The notes: generated from the letters alone by a model not told the origin. A stretch of 64,000 nucleotides of DNA from Marinobacterium zhoushanense (GCF_014641945.1 NZ_BMIJ01000007.1:124001-188000), one strand, 5' to 3'; shown: positions 24,984-34,525, counted from the first letter of the stretch. Translations and numbers: made by a program.

Positions 24984-26255
24984 ATGGCGTTGCTGGCATT
25001 GGGGATCAATCATAAGACCGCGTCGGTCGAGGTGCGTGAGCGCGTCGCGTTTGCACCCGAGCGGATCGGCGAAGCGATGTCCGACGCCCGTGAACAGGCA
25101 CGGCTGCAAGAGGTTGCGATTCTCTCCACCTGTAACCGTACCGAGCTTTACTGTGCCACCGAGCTGACCGATACCCGGCAAGTGCTGGAATGGATCGGCC
25201 GTTACCATGGCCTGGATCCGAATGAGCTGGCCAAGTGCTGCTATATCTACCGTGACGAAGAGGCGGTGCGCCATATGATGCGGGTCGCCTGCGGCCTGGA
25301 TTCTCTGGTGCTGGGTGAGCCGCAGATTCTGGGGCAGCTGAAGAGCGCCTTCAGTGTGTCGCAGGATGCGGGCATGATCGGGGCCGAGCTGGGGCGACTG
25401 TTCCGCCACACCTTTTCTATCGCCAAGCAGGTGCGCACTGAAACCGCTATCGGCCAGAACCCGGTTTCCGTGGCCTATGCCGCGGTGAGTCTGGCACAGC
25501 ACATCTTCGCCGACCTGGGCGAAAGTCATGCACTGCTGATCGGCGCCGGTGAAACCATTGAACTGGTGGCCCGGCACCTGAAACAGGCGGGTGTACGCTC
25601 GATCACCGTGGCCAATCGTACCCTGGCACGGGCACAGACGCTGGCCGATGAGGTCGGCGGCGAGGCGATCGAGCTGGCGGAGATGCCGGCGCGTCTGCCC
25701 AAGGCGGATATCCTGATCTCATCCACCGCCAGCCAGTTGCCGATCCTGGGCAAGGGGGCGGTGGAGACGGCGCTGAAAAAGCGCAAACACCGGCCCATGT
25801 TCATGGTCGATATCGCCGTGCCGCGCGATATCGAGCCGCAGGTGGCGGAACTGGACGACGTCTACCTGTATACCGTCGATGACCTGACCGAGGTGATCGA
25901 GGAGAACCAGCGCTCGCGCGAGTCCGCCGCGGCCGATGCCGAGGCGATGATCGAAGCCGGTGCCCACGCCTTCCTCGGTCAGCTGCGCGAGCTTGAGGCG
26001 GTGGATACCCTGACCGCGCTGCGCGAGCAGGGCCAGGCGATCTGCGATGCCGAACTGGACAAGGCACTGCGCCTGCTGGCCCAGGGGCGTGATGCGGAGC
26101 AGGTGCTGCGCCAGCTCGCCCGCGGCATTACCAACAAGATGTTGCACCAGCCCACGGTCCAGTTGCGCAAGGCGTCGGCCGATGGCCGTACCGAACTGGC
26201 GGCGCTAGTGCATGAGCTCTACCAACTCTCTACCCCCGCCGAACGCTCCAACTGA
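24984..26255 (+). CDS. hemA: glutamyl-tRNA reductase
   Basis: 423-residue first enzyme of C5 tetrapyrrole synthesis, reducing glutamyl-tRNA to glutamate-1-semialdehyde. ILSTCNRTELYC contains the catalytic cysteine. HMMRVACGLDSLVLGEPQILGQ is the signature, GAGETIELVARHL the NADPH Rossmann motif, and the C-terminal helical dimerisation domain is complete. It heads a plus-strand run hemA-prfA-prmC-moeB. Confidence 0.97.
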   Translation: MALLALGINHKTASVEVRERVAFAPERIGEAMSDAREQARLQEVAILSTCNRTELYCATELTDTRQVLEWIGRYHGLDPNELAKCCYIYRDEEAVRHMMRVACGLDSLVLGEPQILGQLKSAFSVSQDAGMIGAELGRLFRHTFSIAKQVRTETAIGQNPVSVAYAAVSLAQHIFADLGESHALLIGAGETIELVARHLKQAGVRSITVANRTLARAQTLADEVGGEAIELAEMPARLPKADILISSTASQLPILGKGAVETALKKRKHRPMFMVDIAVPRDIEPQVAELDDVYLYTVDDLTEVIEENQRSRESAAADAEAMIEAGAHAFLGQLRELEAVDTLTALREQGQAICDAELDKALRLLAQGRDAEQVLRQLARGITNKMLHQPTVQLRKASADGRTELAALVHELYQLSTPAERSN

Positions 26256-26266
26256 CAGGCACTGCC

Positions 26267-27355
26267 ATGAAAGACTCGATTCAGACCAAGCTCGAGAAGC
26301 TGAGTGACCGCTATGAGGAGCTGTCCGCGCTGCTTAGCGAACCCGAGGTGATCTCCGACCAGAACCGTTTCCGCGATTACTCACGGGAGTACGCCGAACT
26401 GGAGCCGGTGGTGAAGGCGTTTGGCGACTGGCGCCAGGCGCAGGAGGATCTGGCCGAGGCCAAGGCGATGCTTGAGGATAGCGATCCCGATCTGCGCGAA
26501 ATGGCGCGGGAGGAGATCGATTCCGCCAAGGAACGCATCGAAGCGCTGGAGGGCGAGCTGCAGATCCTGCTGCTGCCGAAGGATCCCAACGACGGCCGCA
26601 ACGTGTTTCTCGAGATCCGCGCCGGGACCGGTGGTGACGAGGCGGCAATCTTCTCCGGCGACCTGTTCCGTATGTACTCCCGCTACGCAGAAGAACGCGG
26701 CTGGCGGATCGAGGTGATCAGTGCCAACGAGGGTGAGCACGGCGGCTACAAGGAGATCATCACCCGCGTGGCGGGCGAGGCGGTCTATTCGCGGCTGAAG
26801 TTCGAATCCGGTGCCCACCGCGTACAGCGGGTGCCGGAGACCGAATCCCAGGGCCGTATCCATACCTCCGCCTGCACCGTGGCGGTGATGCCGGAGCTGG
26901 ACGAGTCGGCGGCGATCGAGATCAACAAGGCGGATCTGCGTATCGATACCTTCCGCGCCTCGGGCGCCGGCGGTCAGCACATCAACAAGACCGACTCGGC
27001 GATCCGCATCACCCATATCCCGACCGGGGTCGTGGTCGAGTGTCAGGAGGAGCGCTCCCAGCACAAGAACCGCGCCAAGGCGATGGGGTTGCTGGCCTCC
27101 CGTCTGCAGCAGGCGGAAACCGACCGGCAGCAGGCGCAGCAGGCCAGTACCCGCAAGAGCCTGGTGGGTTCCGGCGACCGTTCCGAGCGCATCCGCACCT
27201 ATAACTTCCCCCAGGGGCGGGTCACCGATCACCGCATCAACCTGACCCTGTATAAGCTGGGTGAAGTGATGCAGGGCGATCTGGATGCCGTTATCGAGCC
27301 GCTGCTTCACGAGCATCAGGCCGAGCAGCTCGGTGCCCTGTCCGATGCCGACTGA
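26267..27355 (+). CDS. prfA: peptide chain release factor 1
   Basis: 362-residue class I release factor for UAA/UAG. The stop-codon recognition motif is PET (in RVPETESQGRIHTSA) and the catalytic GAGGQHINKTDSA loop holds the GGQ whose glutamine is methylated by PrmC. Begins 11 bases after hemA; its end overlaps the prmC start. Confidence 0.97.
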   Translation: MKDSIQTKLEKLSDRYEELSALLSEPEVISDQNRFRDYSREYAELEPVVKAFGDWRQAQEDLAEAKAMLEDSDPDLREMAREEIDSAKERIEALEGELQILLLPKDPNDGRNVFLEIRAGTGGDEAAIFSGDLFRMYSRYAEERGWRIEVISANEGEHGGYKEIITRVAGEAVYSRLKFESGAHRVQRVPETESQGRIHTSACTVAVMPELDESAAIEINKADLRIDTFRASGAGGQHINKTDSAIRITHIPTGVVVECQEERSQHKNRAKAMGLLASRLQQAETDRQQAQQASTRKSLVGSGDRSERIRTYNFPQGRVTDHRINLTLYKLGEVMQGDLDAVIEPLLHEHQAEQLGALSDAD

Positions 27356-28187
27356 TACACCGCTCAGCATCCAGGCGGCACTGGCACTGGGTGCCGAGCG
27401 GATCGACAGCGACACGGCGCGTCTGGATGCCGAGCTGTTGCTCTGTCATGTGCTGGGCAAGGCGCGCAGCTACCTGTTTACCTGGCCTGAGCGCGAACTC
27501 GACCCCGACCAGCAGGCGCAATTTCTCGCCCTGCTTCAGCGCCGTATCGCGGGCGAACCGGTGGCGCACCTGACCGGCGTGCGCGACTTCTGGACCCTGA
27601 GTCTGGAGGTCACACCCGATACACTGATCCCGCGCCCGGATACCGAAACCCTGGTCGAAGCGGCGCTGGCACGTTTGGCCGACGCTCCCTACCGGGTGGC
27701 CGATCTTGGTACCGGCACCGGCGCCATTGCACTCGCACTGGCCAGCGAACGTCCACACTGGCAGGTGGTGGCCACCGACCGCGTCGCCGCGGCGGCCGCA
27801 CTGGCAGCGCGTAACCGCGATCGTCTGGGGCTGGATAACGTGGAGGTGCTGACCGGCAGCTGGTGCGAGCCGCTCAGCGGTCAGTTCGATATGATCCTGT
27901 CCAACCCGCCCTATATCGATGCGGCCGATCCCCACCTGGCGCAGGGCGACGTGCGCTTCGAGCCGCGTTCGGCGTTGGTGGCCGCAGCGTCCGGGCTGGC
28001 CGATATCCGCCATATTGCCGAAGAGGCGCTCGCCTACCTCAAACCCGGCGGCTGGTTGCTGTTCGAGCACGGTTACGCCCAAGGCGAACCGGTGCGGGCG
28101 CTGCTGACGGGCCTGGGTTATGCTGAGGTAGAAACCCTGAACGACCTGGGTGGCCACGAGCGCGTCACGCTTGGCCGCCGACCCTGA
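27345..28187 (+). CDS. prmC: release-factor glutamine methyltransferase
   Basis: 280-residue S-adenosylmethionine-dependent enzyme that N5-methylates the GGQ glutamine of release factors. N-terminal helical domain with the DAELLLCHVLG motif, then a Rossmann methyltransferase with VADLGTGTGAIALALA and the catalytic NPPY (ILSNPPYIDA). The ATG at 27345 overlaps the end of prfA; earlier in-frame starts read through prfA sequence and are less likely. Confidence 0.96.
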   Translation: MPTDTPLSIQAALALGAERIDSDTARLDAELLLCHVLGKARSYLFTWPERELDPDQQAQFLALLQRRIAGEPVAHLTGVRDFWTLSLEVTPDTLIPRPDTETLVEAALARLADAPYRVADLGTGTGAIALALASERPHWQVVATDRVAAAAALAARNRDRLGLDNVEVLTGSWCEPLSGQFDMILSNPPYIDAADPHLAQGDVRFEPRSALVAAASGLADIRHIAEEALAYLKPGGWLLFEHGYAQGEPVRALLTGLGYAEVETLNDLGGHERVTLGRRP

Positions 28188-28218
28188 TAGAGAAGGCCTG
28201 ATAGAGAAGGAAAGCAAG

Positions 28219-28974
28219 GTGTTATCGGATCAGCAGTTACTGCGATACAGCCGCCAGATCATGCTGCCGGAGGTGGATGTCGACGGCCAGGAGGCCTGGC
28301 TCAACAGCCGGGTGCTGATTATCGGCCTCGGTGGCCTGGGCAGCCCGGCGGCGATCTATCTCGCCTCGGCCGGCGTCGGTCATCTGGTGCTGGTCGATGA
28401 CGATGAGGTGGATCTGACCAACCTGCAGCGCCAGATCGTGCACACCTCGGAGCGGGTCGGAGAGGCCAAGGTGGAATCCGCCCGCCAAGCCTTACTAGCA
28501 TTGAATCCGGATATCCGCGTCGATACTCTGGCCTGTCGATTGGAGGGCGAGGCGCTCGCTGAGCAGGTCGCGGCTGCGGACCTGGTGCTCGACTGCTCCG
28601 ATAACTTTTCCACCCGCTTTGCCCTCAACCGCGCCTGTGTAGCAGCCAAAACGCCGCTGGTGTCCGGCGCGGCGATCCGCTTCGATGGCCAGATCAGCGT
28701 TTTCGATCCCCGGGTCGACGGCGCGCCCTGCTACCAGTGCCTCTATCGCGAAGGCGAGGATGAACAGCTAAGCTGTTCCGAATCCGGCGTATTCGCGCCG
28801 CTGGTCGGTATTATCGGTACCATGCAGGCCGCGGAAGCGCTGAAACTGCTGGCCGGCATTGGCGAGCCGCTGGTCGGGCGCTTGCTGCTGCTCGATGGTA
28901 AGCGTATGGAGTGGCGTATGTTGAAGCTGCGGCGCGATCCAAACTGTCCGGTATGTGCAGCCGAGGAGGAGTAG
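28219..28974 (+). CDS. moeB: ThiF/MoeB-family adenylyltransferase
   Basis: 251-residue E1-like enzyme that adenylates the C-terminal glycine of a sulfur-carrier such as MoaD or ThiS. It shows the opening RYSRQIMLPEV, nucleotide loop IIGLGGLGSPAAIYLASAG, the arginine-finger region NLQRQIVH and two zinc-binding CxxC pairs (CYQC, CPVC). No rhodanese domain. The start is GTG 28219 with AAGGA seven bases upstream. The context (after prmC) matches Pseudomonas moeB, but ThiF function cannot be excluded. Confidence 0.9.
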   Translation: MLSDQQLLRYSRQIMLPEVDVDGQEAWLNSRVLIIGLGGLGSPAAIYLASAGVGHLVLVDDDEVDLTNLQRQIVHTSERVGEAKVESARQALLALNPDIRVDTLACRLEGEALAEQVAAADLVLDCSDNFSTRFALNRACVAAKTPLVSGAAIRFDGQISVFDPRVDGAPCYQCLYREGEDEQLSCSESGVFAPLVGIIGTMQAAEALKLLAGIGEPLVGRLLLLDGKRMEWRMLKLRRDPNCPVCAAEEE

Positions 28975-28977
28975 AGG

Positions 28978-29385
28978 ATGGCAAACGAACAGGCTCTGAT
29001 CGAACGACTTGAGCGCGAGGTCAAACTGATCGCGCTGGTGGGTGCCAGCAACAAGCCCCACCGGGCCAGCTACCGGGTGATGGAGTTTCTGCTGCGCCAC
29101 GGCTATATCGTCATACCGGTCAATCCGAAACTTGCCGGGCAGAGCCTGCATGGCCAGCTGGCGGTGGCCCGCCTTTCCGACATCAAGGTGCCGATCGATA
29201 TGGTCGATATCTTCCGCAACTCTGAGGCGGCAGGAGACGTGGTCGACGACGCGATTGCCGTCGGCGCCAAGGCGGTCTGGATGCAGCTCGGTGTGATCAA
29301 TGAAGCGGCCGCTGAGCGTGCGCGTGAGGCCGGGCTTGATGTGGTCATGGATCGCTGTCCGGCGATCGATTGGGGACGTCGCTGA
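28978..29385 (+). CDS. CoA-binding domain protein
   Basis: 135-residue stand-alone CoA-binding (YccU-type) Rossmann protein. LIALVGASNKPHRASYRVMEFL is the nucleotide-binding start and GAKAVWMQLGVINEAAAERA the second conserved block, with MDRCPAIDW at the end. Starts 3 bases after moeB, so it is co-transcribed. The exact role of this family is unsettled. Confidence 0.9.
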   Translation: MANEQALIERLEREVKLIALVGASNKPHRASYRVMEFLLRHGYIVIPVNPKLAGQSLHGQLAVARLSDIKVPIDMVDIFRNSEAAGDVVDDAIAVGAKAVWMQLGVINEAAAERAREAGLDVVMDRCPAIDWGRR

Positions 29386-29414
29386 GCGCTCGATCTGGCA
29401 ATCAAAACACCGCT

Positions 29415-29921
29415 ATGTCGATGGGGGCTGCAATGCGCTTGGGTAGGCGATGCGCGGCACTGGCTTTTTGGCACGGCCGCTATCGGGTTGTGTTGATTCT
29501 GCTGTTCTGCGCCGTTTCGGTGGCGTGCAGCGCTCAGCGCGGGACGGTGCGGACGCTGCAGGTCGGCCCCGCCAGCTTTCGCACCGAGATCGTCGCCACG
29601 CCCGAGGCCAGGCAGCGGGGGCTGATGGGGCGCACCGATCTGAACGACGGGATGGCGATGCTGTTCGTGTTTCCGGATGAGCAGCCCCGGATGTTCTGGA
29701 TGAAGGAAACGCCGACGGCGCTGTCTCTCGCCTATATCGACCGTCGAGGCGTTATCCGCCAGATTCTGCCGATGCAGCCTTACAGCCTGGAGTTGGTACC
29801 CAGTCGCTATCCGGCCATGTATGGCCTGGAGGTGAATCGGGGTGCCTTCGAACGCCAGGGGGTCAGGGTCGGCGACCGGATGGACCTAACGCCTCTGCAG
29901 GATATAGTGGCAGAGCGCTAA
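29415..29921 (+). CDS. DUF192 family exported protein
   Basis: About 168 residues. A hydrophobic N-terminus (VVLILLFCAVSVAC) resembles a lipoprotein or Sec signal, though the lipobox is imperfect. The DUF192 core follows: EARQRGLMGRTDLNDGMAM, MFWMKETPTALSLAYID and LEVNRGAFERQGVRVGDRM. The molecular role of DUF192 is unknown. The start is uncertain: ATG at 29415, 29421 or 29433 (the last preceded by GGGGG). Confidence 0.85.
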   Translation: MSMGAAMRLGRRCAALAFWHGRYRVVLILLFCAVSVACSAQRGTVRTLQVGPASFRTEIVATPEARQRGLMGRTDLNDGMAMLFVFPDEQPRMFWMKETPTALSLAYIDRRGVIRQILPMQPYSLELVPSRYPAMYGLEVNRGAFERQGVRVGDRMDLTPLQDIVAER

Positions 29922-29945
29922 GGCTAATGCCGGTCTCGCTGCCGG

Positions 29946-30560
29946 TTAGCGGTGGCCCAGCATCATCTCCCTGATTCTCTTGTCCTCGACGCAACGCTTG
30001 GCGTAACAGCGCATAGCCTCGCTGCACTCGATCTGGTCGATCTGTTCCGGCAGAGGGGCGCCGGAGTGGATCAGGAAATGCACCGTGGCCTGATCGTCCC
30101 TGAGTAGCGCCAGGGTGACCAGCTCCGCCCCGGTACTCAGCTCGGCTCCATGCTGTACCAGGCGGCTCAGGTGCAGCATCAGCTGCTCCGACTTGACGCT
30201 ATCGAAGCACCAGTGCAACAGCGAACGACCTTCGAAGCGAGCGTTGGCATCGGCTCCGGCCTGCAGCAGAGTGTTCAGCAGCCCCAGACTCTGATCGGCA
30301 TGGCGCAGCGCGATCAACGTGTAGGGCCTGCCATCCACGCCCTGGCCACCGGCCAGCTCGGTACGTTCCAGTACCCAGGCCAGCGCATCCGGTTGGCCGG
30401 CCTGAAGGGCCAGCTCTGCCGCGTTCAGACCCTCGCTCAGCGGTGTGCCTAGCTGTTCGCTATCTACCTTGCCGGCCAGCTTGGCCAGCATGTCGCGGTC
30501 ACCGCTGTTCAGCGCGGTGACCAGTTTGGCGGTACGTGCATCGCGAAAAATCTTCAGCAT
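29946..30560 (-). CDS. ankyrin-repeat protein
   Basis: 204-residue cytoplasmic protein with about four degenerate ankyrin repeats; the clearest is LNTLLQAGADANARFEGRSLLHW, preceded by NAAELALQAGQPDALAWVLE and followed by ELVTLALLRDDQATVHFLIH. The C-terminal 35 residues are basic with three cysteines (ECSEAMRCYAKRCVED). No partner is obvious. It is convergent with the DUF192 gene and upstream of nothing on its strand. Confidence 0.8.
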   Translation of the reverse strand: MLKIFRDARTAKLVTALNSGDRDMLAKLAGKVDSEQLGTPLSEGLNAAELALQAGQPDALAWVLERTELAGGQGVDGRPYTLIALRHADQSLGLLNTLLQAGADANARFEGRSLLHWCFDSVKSEQLMLHLSRLVQHGAELSTGAELVTLALLRDDQATVHFLIHSGAPLPEQIDQIECSEAMRCYAKRCVEDKRIREMMLGHR

Positions 30561-30595
30561 GGCTTCGCTTCCGGAGCTGGTTGTCAGGCTTCAAT

Positions 30596-31552
30596 TTAAA
30601 TGACACCCAGCAGCTTGACCAGGTAGATGGCACAACTGAGGGTAACAACGGAACCGAGGGTTGTGGTCAGGATCACGTTGGCCGATAGCTCCGCGTTGGC
30701 GCCCATCGCCTTGGCCATCACGAAGCTGGCCGCTGCCGTCGGGCTGGCAAACAGCACCATCAGGATGACCAGCTCCTCGCCGCGGAAGCCAACCAGCCAG
30801 GCCAGCGGGGTGAGTAGTGCGGGCAGCAGCACCAGCTTGATCAGGGTGGCCCAGAACGCGGTGCCGGAGCTGTCGCGCAGGCTCTTCAGATTCAGCGAGC
30901 CACCGATCGCCAGCAGCGCCAGGGGCAGGGTCAGGTCGGCGAAGTAGTCGCCGGTGCGTGCGATCAACGTCGGCAGCCCTATATTGAAGTAGGAGAAGGG
31001 TAGGGCCAGTACCACGGCCAGGATCAGCGGGTTGCGCACCACCTCCAGTGCGATGCGCCCCGGTTTCAGTCCGTCCGCCCGTTTCAGTGGCAGGGTCAGG
31101 CACAGGATCGCCAGTACGTTATAGAGCGGAATGATCAGGGCCAACAGCAGCGAGGCCTGGGCCAGTCCGGATTGGCCGAACAGATTATAGGATACTGCCA
31201 GGCCGATAATGCCGTAGTTGCTGCGAAATGCGCCCTGGATAAAGGCGGCCAGATCTTCAGGCCGGCTGATCCAGCGGCTGCCCAGCCACCAGATCAGGGC
31301 AAAGGTGATCAGTGTTGTGAACAGCACGTAACCCAGCAGATCCGGGTTGAACATGGCGTGGAAATCCATCCGTGCAATGGCCAGGAACACCAGGGCCGGC
31401 AGTGTCAGCGTAAACACCAGGCGAGAGGCAGTGTTGACGAAATTCTCGTTGATCACGCGCAGGCGCAGCAGAAAAAAACCGAGAAACAGGATGAAAAAGA
31501 TCGGAGCGACAATATTGCCGGTGAACAGCAGGGTTTGCAGGTAGAGATGCAC
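30596..31552 (-). CDS. AEC (auxin efflux carrier) family transporter
   Basis: 318-residue inner-membrane permease with about ten hydrophobic spans in two five-span halves. The inter-half GAFRSNYGIIGLAVSYNLFG block and LALLAIGGSL near span 7 are typical of AEC-type bacterial transporters for malate or other carboxylates. The substrate cannot be told. GTG start at 31552, preceded by GAGG. Confidence 0.9.
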   Translation of the reverse strand: MHLYLQTLLFTGNIVAPIFFILFLGFFLLRLRVINENFVNTASRLVFTLTLPALVFLAIARMDFHAMFNPDLLGYVLFTTLITFALIWWLGSRWISRPEDLAAFIQGAFRSNYGIIGLAVSYNLFGQSGLAQASLLLALIIPLYNVLAILCLTLPLKRADGLKPGRIALEVVRNPLILAVVLALPFSYFNIGLPTLIARTGDYFADLTLPLALLAIGGSLNLKSLRDSSGTAFWATLIKLVLLPALLTPLAWLVGFRGEELVILMVLFASPTAAASFVMAKAMGANAELSANVILTTTLGSVVTLSCAIYLVKLLGVI

Positions 31553-31632
31553 GGGCGCCTCAGGTGCGGCTGAGTGAAAGCGCCAATTTTATCGGAAAAG
31601 TCTGGCTAAGCGCAGAGCACTATCGGAAACGC

Positions 31633-32127
31633 TCAGGTATGCAGTTTGGGATAATCGAATATCTGCGTGCTGCCACAACTTTCCGCCAGTTCGCTCCAGC
31701 CCAGTACATTGAGCATCAGCTGGTGTACCGCCGACGTAGGGAAATGGTGCAGCGACTGTCCACTCAGGTAACCGCCGAGATCGGCCATCCCCGGGTTGTG
31801 GCCCACCAGCATGATGCTGTCGAGATGGTCCGGTTGGCCCTGTAGCAGGTTGAGTAGCGTTTCCCAGCAGGCCTCGTACATCTCGGGGATCGCGATGCAG
31901 GTGCCTTCATCGAGTTCCAGTGTCTGCGCCAGGGTTCTGGCGGTGACGGCGGTGCGGGTGGCGCTGCTGTACAGCAAACGCTGAGGAATCAGCCCCATCT
32001 CCTTGACCCTGGCAGCCATCAGCGGCAGGTCGCGCATACCGCGTGCATTGAGCGGCCGGTCGAAATCGTCTAACCCGGGATTGTCCCAGCTGGATTTGGC
32101 GTGACGGATCAGGGTTAGCTGCTTCAT
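31633..32127 (-). CDS. SixA-like histidine phosphatase
   Basis: 164-residue single-domain histidine phosphatase of the SixA branch. The catalytic RHAKSSW motif is at residue 8, NARGMRDLPLMA follows, and LVGHNPGMADL carries the second histidine. SixA acts on phosphohistidine in phosphorelay proteins; the substrate here is unknown. I chose ATG 32127 (MKQLTLIRHAK); an upstream in-frame start would add 24 residues unlike the family. Confidence 0.88.
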   Translation of the reverse strand: MKQLTLIRHAKSSWDNPGLDDFDRPLNARGMRDLPLMAARVKEMGLIPQRLLYSSATRTAVTARTLAQTLELDEGTCIAIPEMYEACWETLLNLLQGQPDHLDSIMLVGHNPGMADLGGYLSGQSLHHFPTSAVHQLMLNVLGWSELAESCGSTQIFDYPKLHT

Positions 32128-32170
32128 CGTGGTCGAATTCCCTGCTGGTTTTTTGCGGGATGTTCCTTGC

Positions 32171-32199
32171 AGTATTGTTCCCCTCCGAGGGAAAGGCAA
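32171..32199 (-). promoter_or_regulatory. putative promoter of the SixA-like gene
   Basis: TTGCCT, 17 bases, AATACT on the minus strand, 44 bases before the ATG at 32127. Confidence 0.45.
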
Positions 32200-32248
32200 T
32201 TCTGCCGCAGCCGGGAATTCGTTTAGTGGCAGAGGCGACCCGAATCAG

Positions 32249-32770
32249 TTAGTGGGCGAAGCGGCGTTGCAGCCAATGGTCGATCGAGGCTTTTCCCGGC
32301 CCGCGGATCATCAGGTACAGCAGCACTGTGGCCCAGACACCGTGGGTCGGATACGCGCCGGGGTAGACGAAGATCTGGATCACCAGGGTCATGATCAGCA
32401 GTGCCAAAGCCGAAAAACGCGTTGCCAGGCCGAACAGCAGCAGCACCGGGAACAGGTGCTCGGCAAGGGTTGCAAGCGTCGCGGCTAGCTCCACCGGCAG
32501 CAGCGGCAGGGCATACTCCTCACGGAACAGGTACAGGGTGGAGCCGGCGAAACGGGGCCAGCCCAGCTCAAAATGACCGTCGACGATGTTGAGTGCAAAA
32601 CCCTCGATCTTGGTCTGTCCCGAGGTCCAGAACACCGCCGCTATGGAAAAACGCCCGAGCAACGCGAGTAGGGATTCCGGTATCCGGCTGAACAGCGAGA
32701 TCACCCCATTGATGCCGCGTACGAGCGCGCCGTCGGCGGCTTTGTCGGCTGGGAGTGGAGTACTCTGCAT
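32249..32770 (-). CDS. bufD: DoxX-family membrane protein of the bufferin operon (BufD)
   Basis: 173-residue inner-membrane protein with four hydrophobic spans. The conserved DoxX start SLLALLGRFSIAAVFWTSGQTKIEGF is visible, along with EEYALPLLPVELAATLATLAEHLFPVLLL. ATG 32770 has AAGGAG nine bases upstream; a TTG at 32794 would overlap the preceding gene. Last gene of the DUF2282-DUF692-DUF2063-DoxX operon. In the known families this DoxX protein accompanies bufferin synthesis, probably in redox or membrane steps. Confidence 0.85.
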   Translation of the reverse strand: MQSTPLPADKAADGALVRGINGVISLFSRIPESLLALLGRFSIAAVFWTSGQTKIEGFALNIVDGHFELGWPRFAGSTLYLFREEYALPLLPVELAATLATLAEHLFPVLLLFGLATRFSALALLIMTLVIQIFVYPGAYPTHGVWATVLLYLMIRGPGKASIDHWLQRRFAH

Positions 32771-32783
32771 GGCGGTTAGCTCC

Positions 32784-33554
32784 TTAATACTCAAGTGACA
32801 GCAGCGCCTGGCGCGTGATCAGTGTGGCCAGCGCGGCGTGAAGATCGAATTCGGGGTGGCTGGACAGCGTGGTTTCCAGCGCCCTTGCCAGTTTCTCTCC
32901 CTGCTGCAGTGCCGATGTGAACAGGGCCGTTGCAGGGTCGAGGGGGATCACCTCGACCTCCAGTTCAGGGCGCAGAACCAGTGCCTGTTCCGGTTGCATC
33001 GGGTCGACCTGGCTCAGTGGCAGCAGCCCCTGATGGGCTGCCCAGAGCGAGACCACGGCATAGCGCGAACGCAGCAGCTGGGCCGAGGGATGCAGCGCGA
33101 TGCACAGCGAGGGCAGACGCTCCGGCTGTGCCAGTGCCAGCTGCAGGGCTTGCGTCGACAGGGGGGCGGCATCCGCGGCGTGGTAGGCCCTGACCCTGAA
33201 CCACTCCAAGCGGGCGGTGTCGGCCAGGTAAGGCAGCGACGCGGCGGGCTCGAACTGCGCGATGAAGTCGGGAAAGTCGCCGCCAAAGTAGCTCAGCACC
33301 GGATTGTCGGGAAGTCGCTGGAACAGGTATTCACGCGCCATGGCACGAAAGAAAGTATCACCAACCAGACTCTGGACCACGCTGAAGGTACTCTCCAACG
33401 CTTCGATCAGGGAGACAATGACGTTGTTGCGGTAAACATCGAAACGTGCGGTCGGGTCGGAGCCGTTCCACGCGCTCAGCCCCTCGGGTACGGGTTGAGT
33501 GGGATCCAGTAGGGCCTTCTGGAAGTCCATTTCGGGGTAGATGGATTGGCTCAT
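32784..33554 (-). CDS. bufC: DUF2063 (HvfC-type) partner protein of the MNIO enzyme (BufC)
   Basis: 256 residues. The N-terminal DUF2063 domain (QKALLDPTQPVPEGL, RFDVYRNNVIVSLIEALESTFSVVQSLVG, FFRAMAREYLFQRLPDNPVLSYFG) is the RiPP-recognition partner that brings the precursor to the MNIO enzyme. The C-terminal half is winged-helix-like in other members. Its start overlaps the bufB stop (ATGA), indicating translational coupling and a stoichiometric complex. Confidence 0.9.
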   Translation of the reverse strand: MSQSIYPEMDFQKALLDPTQPVPEGLSAWNGSDPTARFDVYRNNVIVSLIEALESTFSVVQSLVGDTFFRAMAREYLFQRLPDNPVLSYFGGDFPDFIAQFEPAASLPYLADTARLEWFRVRAYHAADAAPLSTQALQLALAQPERLPSLCIALHPSAQLLRSRYAVVSLWAAHQGLLPLSQVDPMQPEQALVLRPELEVEVIPLDPATALFTSALQQGEKLARALETTLSSHPEFDLHAALATLITRQALLSLEY

Positions 33555-34525
33555 GACAGCGACTCCGTTACCGGTTGTTTCGCTGCGATCCGTTTTTCCA
33601 GCAGTGTCTGGGCCTGTAGCGCCTCAGCCAGCAGAATCGGCAGTGGCGGCAGGTTGTTGTCGCGCTCGATCAGGGTGGCGACAGGGCCGGTCAGTTCCAG
33701 TGTGAACTCATACAGCTGCCAGACCGCCTCGGCCACGGCAGAGCCGTGGCTGTCGATGAGCAGCGGTGCGCCGGCTGCATCCTGGTCGCGGCTGAAGCCG
33801 GCCAGGTGGATCTCGCCGACCCGTTCGCAGGGCAGGGCGCGAATATAGTCGTGGCTGTTCAGGCCGTGGTTGATGCAGCTGACATAGACATTGTTGACGT
33901 CCAGCAACAGACCGCAGCCGGTGCGCGCAATCACCTCGGAGAGGAACTCCGTTTCCGGAATTGACGAGGCGGTGAACTGGATATAAGTGGCCGGATTCTC
34001 CAGCAGAATCTGTCGGTTCAGTCGCTGTTGCACCTGATCCACATGCTCGCAGACCCGCTGCAGCCGCGCTTCCGTATAGGGCAGGGGTAGCAGATCGTTA
34101 AAAAAACGGCCGCCATGGCTGGACCAGGCCAGGTGCTCGGAAAAGCGCTCGGGCTGATGGCGGTCGAGCAGCCTAACCAGGCGCTGAAGGTGTGCTTCAT
34201 CCAGCGGCGCATCGCCACCGATAGATAATCCGACGCCGTGGACCGATAGCGCGTAGTGCTGGTGAACCTGGCTCAGGTAGTGATGATAGGGGCCACCCGG
34301 CACCATATAGTTTTCGGCATGGACCTCGACGAAACCGATCGCCGGGCGGCTCTCGAGTAGATCAATGAAGTGTTCGGGCTTGAGCCCGATACCGCCGGCA
34401 CGTGGCAGATCTCCGCGATGGAGAAGGCCCCCGCTACGGGGGCTGCCTGCGAGACTGTGGTGCGCGGCGGTTCGGTCTGTCGGGGCTACCGAGGGAGCGG
34501 GCACTGAAACCTGTTGTGTCTTCAT
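33551..34525 (-). CDS. bufB: MNIO-family (DUF692) iron-dependent RiPP-modifying oxidase (BufB)
   Basis: 324-residue multinuclear non-heme iron oxidative enzyme. In bufferins this family converts precursor cysteines to 5-thiooxazoles that chelate copper. A TIM-barrel pattern with metal ligands is visible: EVHAENYM, LSVHGVGLSIGG, EHLAW, LLDVNNVYV, EIHLAGF and IDSHG. There is a roughly 40-residue N-terminal extension before GGIGLKPEHF. Lies 46 bases after the precursor gene and overlaps bufC. Confidence 0.92.
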   Translation of the reverse strand: MKTQQVSVPAPSVAPTDRTAAHHSLAGSPRSGGLLHRGDLPRAGGIGLKPEHFIDLLESRPAIGFVEVHAENYMVPGGPYHHYLSQVHQHYALSVHGVGLSIGGDAPLDEAHLQRLVRLLDRHQPERFSEHLAWSSHGGRFFNDLLPLPYTEARLQRVCEHVDQVQQRLNRQILLENPATYIQFTASSIPETEFLSEVIARTGCGLLLDVNNVYVSCINHGLNSHDYIRALPCERVGEIHLAGFSRDQDAAGAPLLIDSHGSAVAEAVWQLYEFTLELTGPVATLIERDNNLPPLPILLAEALQAQTLLEKRIAAKQPVTESLS